Part shown: piece after piece, positions 60,262 through 64,000 of the stretch
How the letters are laid out: every line of letters starts with the position of its first letter
How positions within the stretch are numbered: position 1 is the stretch's first letter
Source: Lysobacteraceae bacterium
Lineage (GTDB): Bacteria; Pseudomonadota; Gammaproteobacteria; Xanthomonadales; Xanthomonadaceae
DNA: 64,000 nucleotides
Direction: 5' to 3'
Assembly (NCBI GenBank): GCA_023954075.1
Contig: JAMLIV010000010.1
Span: 28,645 to 92,644, forward strand
Notes under the pieces: generated by a model
Told to the model about the DNA's origin: nothing
Seen by the model: the letters and a program-made list of their open reading frames with translations, nothing else
Database searches by the model: none
Position numbers and translations under genes: made by a program

Positions 60262-60815
60262 CTCCAGAGCAGGGCCAGCTCCAGTTCGATCGCATCGAAC
60301 GGCGGCACGCGCACCGCGTCGTCTTCCGAATGGCTGGCCAGCAGCAGCCAGCGCGCATCCTGCCGCGCGTAGGCTTCCAGCGTGCGCAGCTCCGGATCGA
60401 CCAGCCACAGGTGCGAGACGCCGGTCTGGGCGTAGATCGGCATCTTGCGCACCCGATCCAGGCGCGCGGTGGCGGGCGAGAGGATTTCGCAGACCCAGTC
60501 GGGTGCCTGCTCGAACCAGGCCGCATCGGGCAGCGCGGGCAGCCGCTCGCGCCGCCAGCCGGCGAGGTCGGGCACCAGCACATGGCCCTCGAGGTGGCAT
60601 TCGGGCTCATCCAGGATCCACCAGCCGCCGGGGCCGCCGCGGCCTTCATCGAACGGCATCATCAGCTTGCCGCCCATGACCGAAGACGAACGCGCATGCT
60701 TCGGCGCCGGCCTCGGGTGGCTGTACAGCGTGCCGTCCACGATTTCGCCGACCCGGTTCGGCGGCAGCGCGAGCAGGTCGTCGTAGGTCGCGATTCGGGC
60801 GGCGGGCACGGACAT
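60258..60815 (-). CDS. Uma2-family (DUF820) putative restriction-endonuclease-like protein
   Basis: A 185-residue protein of the Uma2 family. Visible family blocks are YDDLLALPPNRVGEIVDGTLY at the start, GGWWILDEPECHLEGHVLVPDLAGW in the centre with the conserved PDLAG, and WVCEILSPATARLDRVRK followed by YAQTGVSHLWLVDPELRTLE. These hold the D-x(n)-ExK-like nuclease core (PD...EILS...WLVDP), although lysine is not obvious. The biological role of the family is unknown; many copies occur in cyanobacteria. Confidence 0.82.
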   Translation of the reverse strand: MSVPAARIATYDDLLALPPNRVGEIVDGTLYSHPRPAPKHARSSSVMGGKLMMPFDEGRGGPGGWWILDEPECHLEGHVLVPDLAGWRRERLPALPDAAWFEQAPDWVCEILSPATARLDRVRKMPIYAQTGVSHLWLVDPELRTLEAYARQDARWLLLASHSEDDAVRVPPFDAIELELALLWS

Positions 60816-60858
60816 GTTTTCTACTCTAGCGCGATGCTGCGCGCCCTGCAGCCAGGCG

Positions 60859-62229
<1,371 letters not shown>

Positions 62230-62409
62230 GGCAACGCCGCTTGCGGGAGCGGCTCACGGAAGGGAAGCCGGATGATAGGGCATGCGCGCCTGCCGCCGGG
62301 GCCGATTCAACGCCGTGCCCGGCACGCGCGACGCGTGCTGCGCGCAGGTCCGCGCCGCACCGCTGAGCCACTGCGGGCGCGAGAATCAGGCAGGACCGGG
62401 GCTGCCGGC

Positions 62410-63294
62410 TCACGCGTCCGGCGTGTCGCTCCAGCCTTCGCCGGTACCGCAGGTGATGACGTCATCACCCGGGGCAATTTCGCCGGCGGCCCAGGGTGGC
62501 AGGTCCGCCAGCCTGGCATAGATGGGGGTGAAGTCCGGACGGGTGGCTTCGAACAGCTGCTCGAAGCTGTCGATCACGAAGTAGCCGCGCTGGTAGCTGT
62601 CGATGCGGTAGCGGGTGCGCATGATGCGGTCGCGGTCGAACCCGATGCGGTTGGGCGCATCGGATTCGACCGCATACCGGCTCTCCCCTGCGCTGCTCAG
62701 GATCCCCGATCCGTAGATGCGCAGCCCCTCACTCCCCCGTATCAACCCGAACTCCACGGTGTACCAGTACAGCCGCGCCAGCTGCGCCAGCGCGTCTTCG
62801 CCCAGCCCCATCGCCTTGAGGCCGCCGCGCCCGTAGGCGCACATGTAATCGGCAAACACCGGATCCATCAGCAGCGGCACGTGGCCGAACAGATCGTGGA
62901 AGAGATCCGGTTCGGCCAGGTAGTCCATCTGCTCGGGCGTGCGGATCCACCAGGTGACGGGGAACTCGCGCGCCGCGAGGTGGCCGAAGAAGTCCACTTC
63001 GGGAAGCAACCCCTCCACCGCCACCAGCCGCCATCCGGTGGCACGCTCGAGGTGCAGGTTCAGATCGGAAAAACGCGGGATGCGCGCCTCGTCCATGCGC
63101 AGGGCCGCCATGGCGGCGAGGAACTGGTCGCAGGCGCGACCGCGCAGCACCTCGCGCTGGCGCGCGTAGAGCCGGCTCCAGACCGCGTGGTCGGTCGTGC
63201 CGTAGTCGCCCCACGGCTGCTCGACCACGCCGGTGGCGTAGATCGGCACGAAGCCCTTGTCGGTGACCTGATGCTCCAGGCGCTGCGGGATCAT
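62410..63294 (-). CDS. phhA: Phenylalanine 4-monooxygenase PhhA
   Basis: Tetrahydrobiopterin- and iron-dependent hydroxylase converting phenylalanine to tyrosine. The 294-residue product has the iron site LFHDLFGHVPLLMDPVFADY with the two His, and the downstream Glu in YWYTVEFGLI. Also seen are FTPIYARLADLP near the end and the opening FVPIYATGVVEQPWGDYG. ATG 63294 is preferred; the frame open to 63366 crosses the promoter region. It is divergent from an Lrp-family gene, a common lrp/phhA pair. phhB is not in the window. Confidence 0.94.
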   Translation of the reverse strand: MIPQRLEHQVTDKGFVPIYATGVVEQPWGDYGTTDHAVWSRLYARQREVLRGRACDQFLAAMAALRMDEARIPRFSDLNLHLERATGWRLVAVEGLLPEVDFFGHLAAREFPVTWWIRTPEQMDYLAEPDLFHDLFGHVPLLMDPVFADYMCAYGRGGLKAMGLGEDALAQLARLYWYTVEFGLIRGSEGLRIYGSGILSSAGESRYAVESDAPNRIGFDRDRIMRTRYRIDSYQRGYFVIDSFEQLFEATRPDFTPIYARLADLPPWAAGEIAPGDDVITCGTGEGWSDTPDA

Positions 63295-63308
63295 GGTCGC
63301 ACTCCAAT

Positions 63309-63320
63309 GCACTGAAGTGC
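63309..63320. promoter_or_regulatory. Small inverted repeat in the phhA-lrp intergenic region
   Basis: GCACTGAAGTGC is a palindrome (GCACT/AGTGC, 2-base loop) 15 bases before the phhA start, in the 124-base divergent region. TTGCGC/TTGCGT-like half-sites recur nearby. It could be an Lrp-family operator. Confidence 0.3.
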
Positions 63321-63418
63321 CCAATGTATCGGGCCTTGCGCGCAATCGGCTTGCTTTGTTGCGCATATTCCGGAACGAAATGCACGTTCATTGCGTAGAT
63401 CGCGCTATTCTTCGAACA

Positions 63419-63907
63419 ATGAGCCATTCGCCCCCTCATCTCGACCGCATCGACCTGACCCTGCTCGCCCTGCTGCAGACCGAAGGCCGGCAGACCAACG
63501 CCGAGCTGGCCGAGCGGGTGAACCTGTCGCCTTCGGCCTGCCTGCGGCGGGTGCAGCGGCTGGAACGCGAGGGCGTGATCGCAGGCTTCGGGGCGCGGCT
63601 CGATCCGGCACGGATCGGCCTGGGCCTGCAGGCCTTCGTGCGGCTGCAGCTGGAACACCGCGACCGCGAGCGGGTGGAACGCTTCGCCGAGCTGGTGCAG
63701 TCCTGGGACGAGGTGGTGTCCTGCCACGCCCTGACCGGCGACATGGACTATCTGCTGCACATCGCGGTCGCGGACCTCGAGCACTTCTCGCGCTTCCTGC
63801 TCGACCGCCTGCTGGCGGCCGGACTGGTGGCTGACGTGAACTCCAGCCTGGTGCTGCGCGTGGTCAAGGCCGGCCACGCGCTGCCGCTGACGGCGGCGCG
63901 GCCGTGA
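63419..63907 (+). CDS. Lrp/AsnC-family transcriptional regulator
   Basis: A 162-residue feast/famine regulator. The N-terminal helix-turn-helix is DRIDLTLLALLQTEGRQTNAELAERVNLSPSACLRRVQRL (written here as one region, residues about 9-48), followed by the linker GVIAGFGARLDPARIGLG and the C-terminal ligand-binding RAM domain (ALTGDMDYLLHIAVADLEHF). ATG 63419 gives the usual length. Being divergent from phhA, it probably responds to an aromatic or branched amino acid and controls phhA. It overlaps the next gene by 4 bases. Confidence 0.9.
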   Translation: MSHSPPHLDRIDLTLLALLQTEGRQTNAELAERVNLSPSACLRRVQRLEREGVIAGFGARLDPARIGLGLQAFVRLQLEHRDRERVERFAELVQSWDEVVSCHALTGDMDYLLHIAVADLEHFSRFLLDRLLAAGLVADVNSSLVLRVVKAGHALPLTAARP

Positions 63908-64000
63908 GCGCGGCCGGCAGCGGTGCGCTGGAGGTGCTGTACCGCGACGAGGCGCTCGCCGTGGTGAACAAGCCGGCCGGCCTGATGGTGCACGACAGCG
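63904..64000 (+). CDS. RluA-family pseudouridine synthase, TruC-like (3' truncated by window edge)
   Basis: The first 32 residues of a frame from GTG 63904, overlapping the Lrp stop (GTGA). [24 protein letters not shown] is the opening of RluA-family synthases that lack an S4 domain, such as TruC (tRNA U65). The catalytic HRLD motif lies outside the window, so the assignment to TruC rests on the short N-terminus only. Confidence 0.7.
   Translation, partial: MSAAGSGALEVLYRDEALAVVNKPAGLMVHDS

Overview
This 64-kb window is a chromosomal segment of a high-GC gammaproteobacterium, most likely a member of the Lysobacterales (Xanthomonadales). The evidence is the gene content and order: bamD divergent from rluD-pgeF-clpB, an AmpE-type gene beside nadE, ntrX-trkA-trkH, a TrpI-type LysR gene divergent from trpBA, an Lrp gene divergent from phhA, Xanthomonas-type H-NS, DUF4124 proteins, and secreted proteins carrying an LFxDGFE motif. 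Coding density is high and there is no prophage, IS transposase or CRISPR array. Long open frames opposite real genes are GC-driven shadows and were left out.

Layout. 1-4 kb: end of erpA, nudC, ampE-like, nadE. 4-10.4 kb: bamD (-), then rluD-pgeF, a CsgG-family exported protein, and clpB behind a sigma-32-like promoter. 10.4-11.4 kb: a VapBC-type toxin-antitoxin pair followed by a short clpB-like remnant; this looks like a rearrangement junction. 11.4-15.8 kb: ntrX-trkA-trkH. 15.9-18.8 kb (-): lipid A acyltransferase-like gene plus two bacterial-PH-domain membrane proteins. 19-23.7 kb: dtd, rpoD, a cyclic-nucleotide-domain/rhodanese protein, hemF. 23.7-32 kb: an acyltransferase-3 protein, a secreted esterase, then leftward genes for a UDG-like protein, an acyltransferase, ArfB, an OleB-like hydrolase, a 2-oxoglutarate oxygenase, glmM and accD. 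32-35.4 kb: two translationally coupled secreted beta-helix proteins. 35.3-42.4 kb (-): a tightly packed nine-gene run, pssA / GAF-PP2C-kinase / STAS / mlaE / mlaF / mlaD-like / auxiliary lipoprotein / HolD-like / rimI. 42.6-48 kb: two DUF4124 proteins, proS, an unknown protein, H-NS-like, a ThrE-type exporter. 48-55.7 kb: a DMT permease, an SLC13/RCK permease, trmB, tRNA-Gly(CCC), fbp, miaA, an MgtC/DUF4010-type membrane protein. 56-64 kb: a third beta-helix protein, trpI-like/trpBA, a Uma2-family protein, cystathionine beta-synthase, phhA / lrp and the start of a truC-like gene.

Most notable points: (1) a partner-switching phosphatase/kinase plus STAS protein sits between phosphatidylserine synthase and an MCE/Mla-type phospholipid transporter in one overlapping gene run, suggesting phosphorylation control of envelope lipid traffic; (2) four exported proteins share LFxDGFE, at or near the C-terminus in three of them, a possible undescribed tag; (3) four intergenic cassettes with GGGAATCGGGA-type inverted ends fill the gap between a preceding gene and the next start codon, three of them inside apparent operons; (4) NadE has a full-length nitrilase domain without its catalytic Glu-Lys-Cys triad; (5) NtrX lacks the GAFTGA loop and the Walker B glutamate and has no ntrY beside it; (6) TrpI-type operator sites are visible upstream of trpBA.
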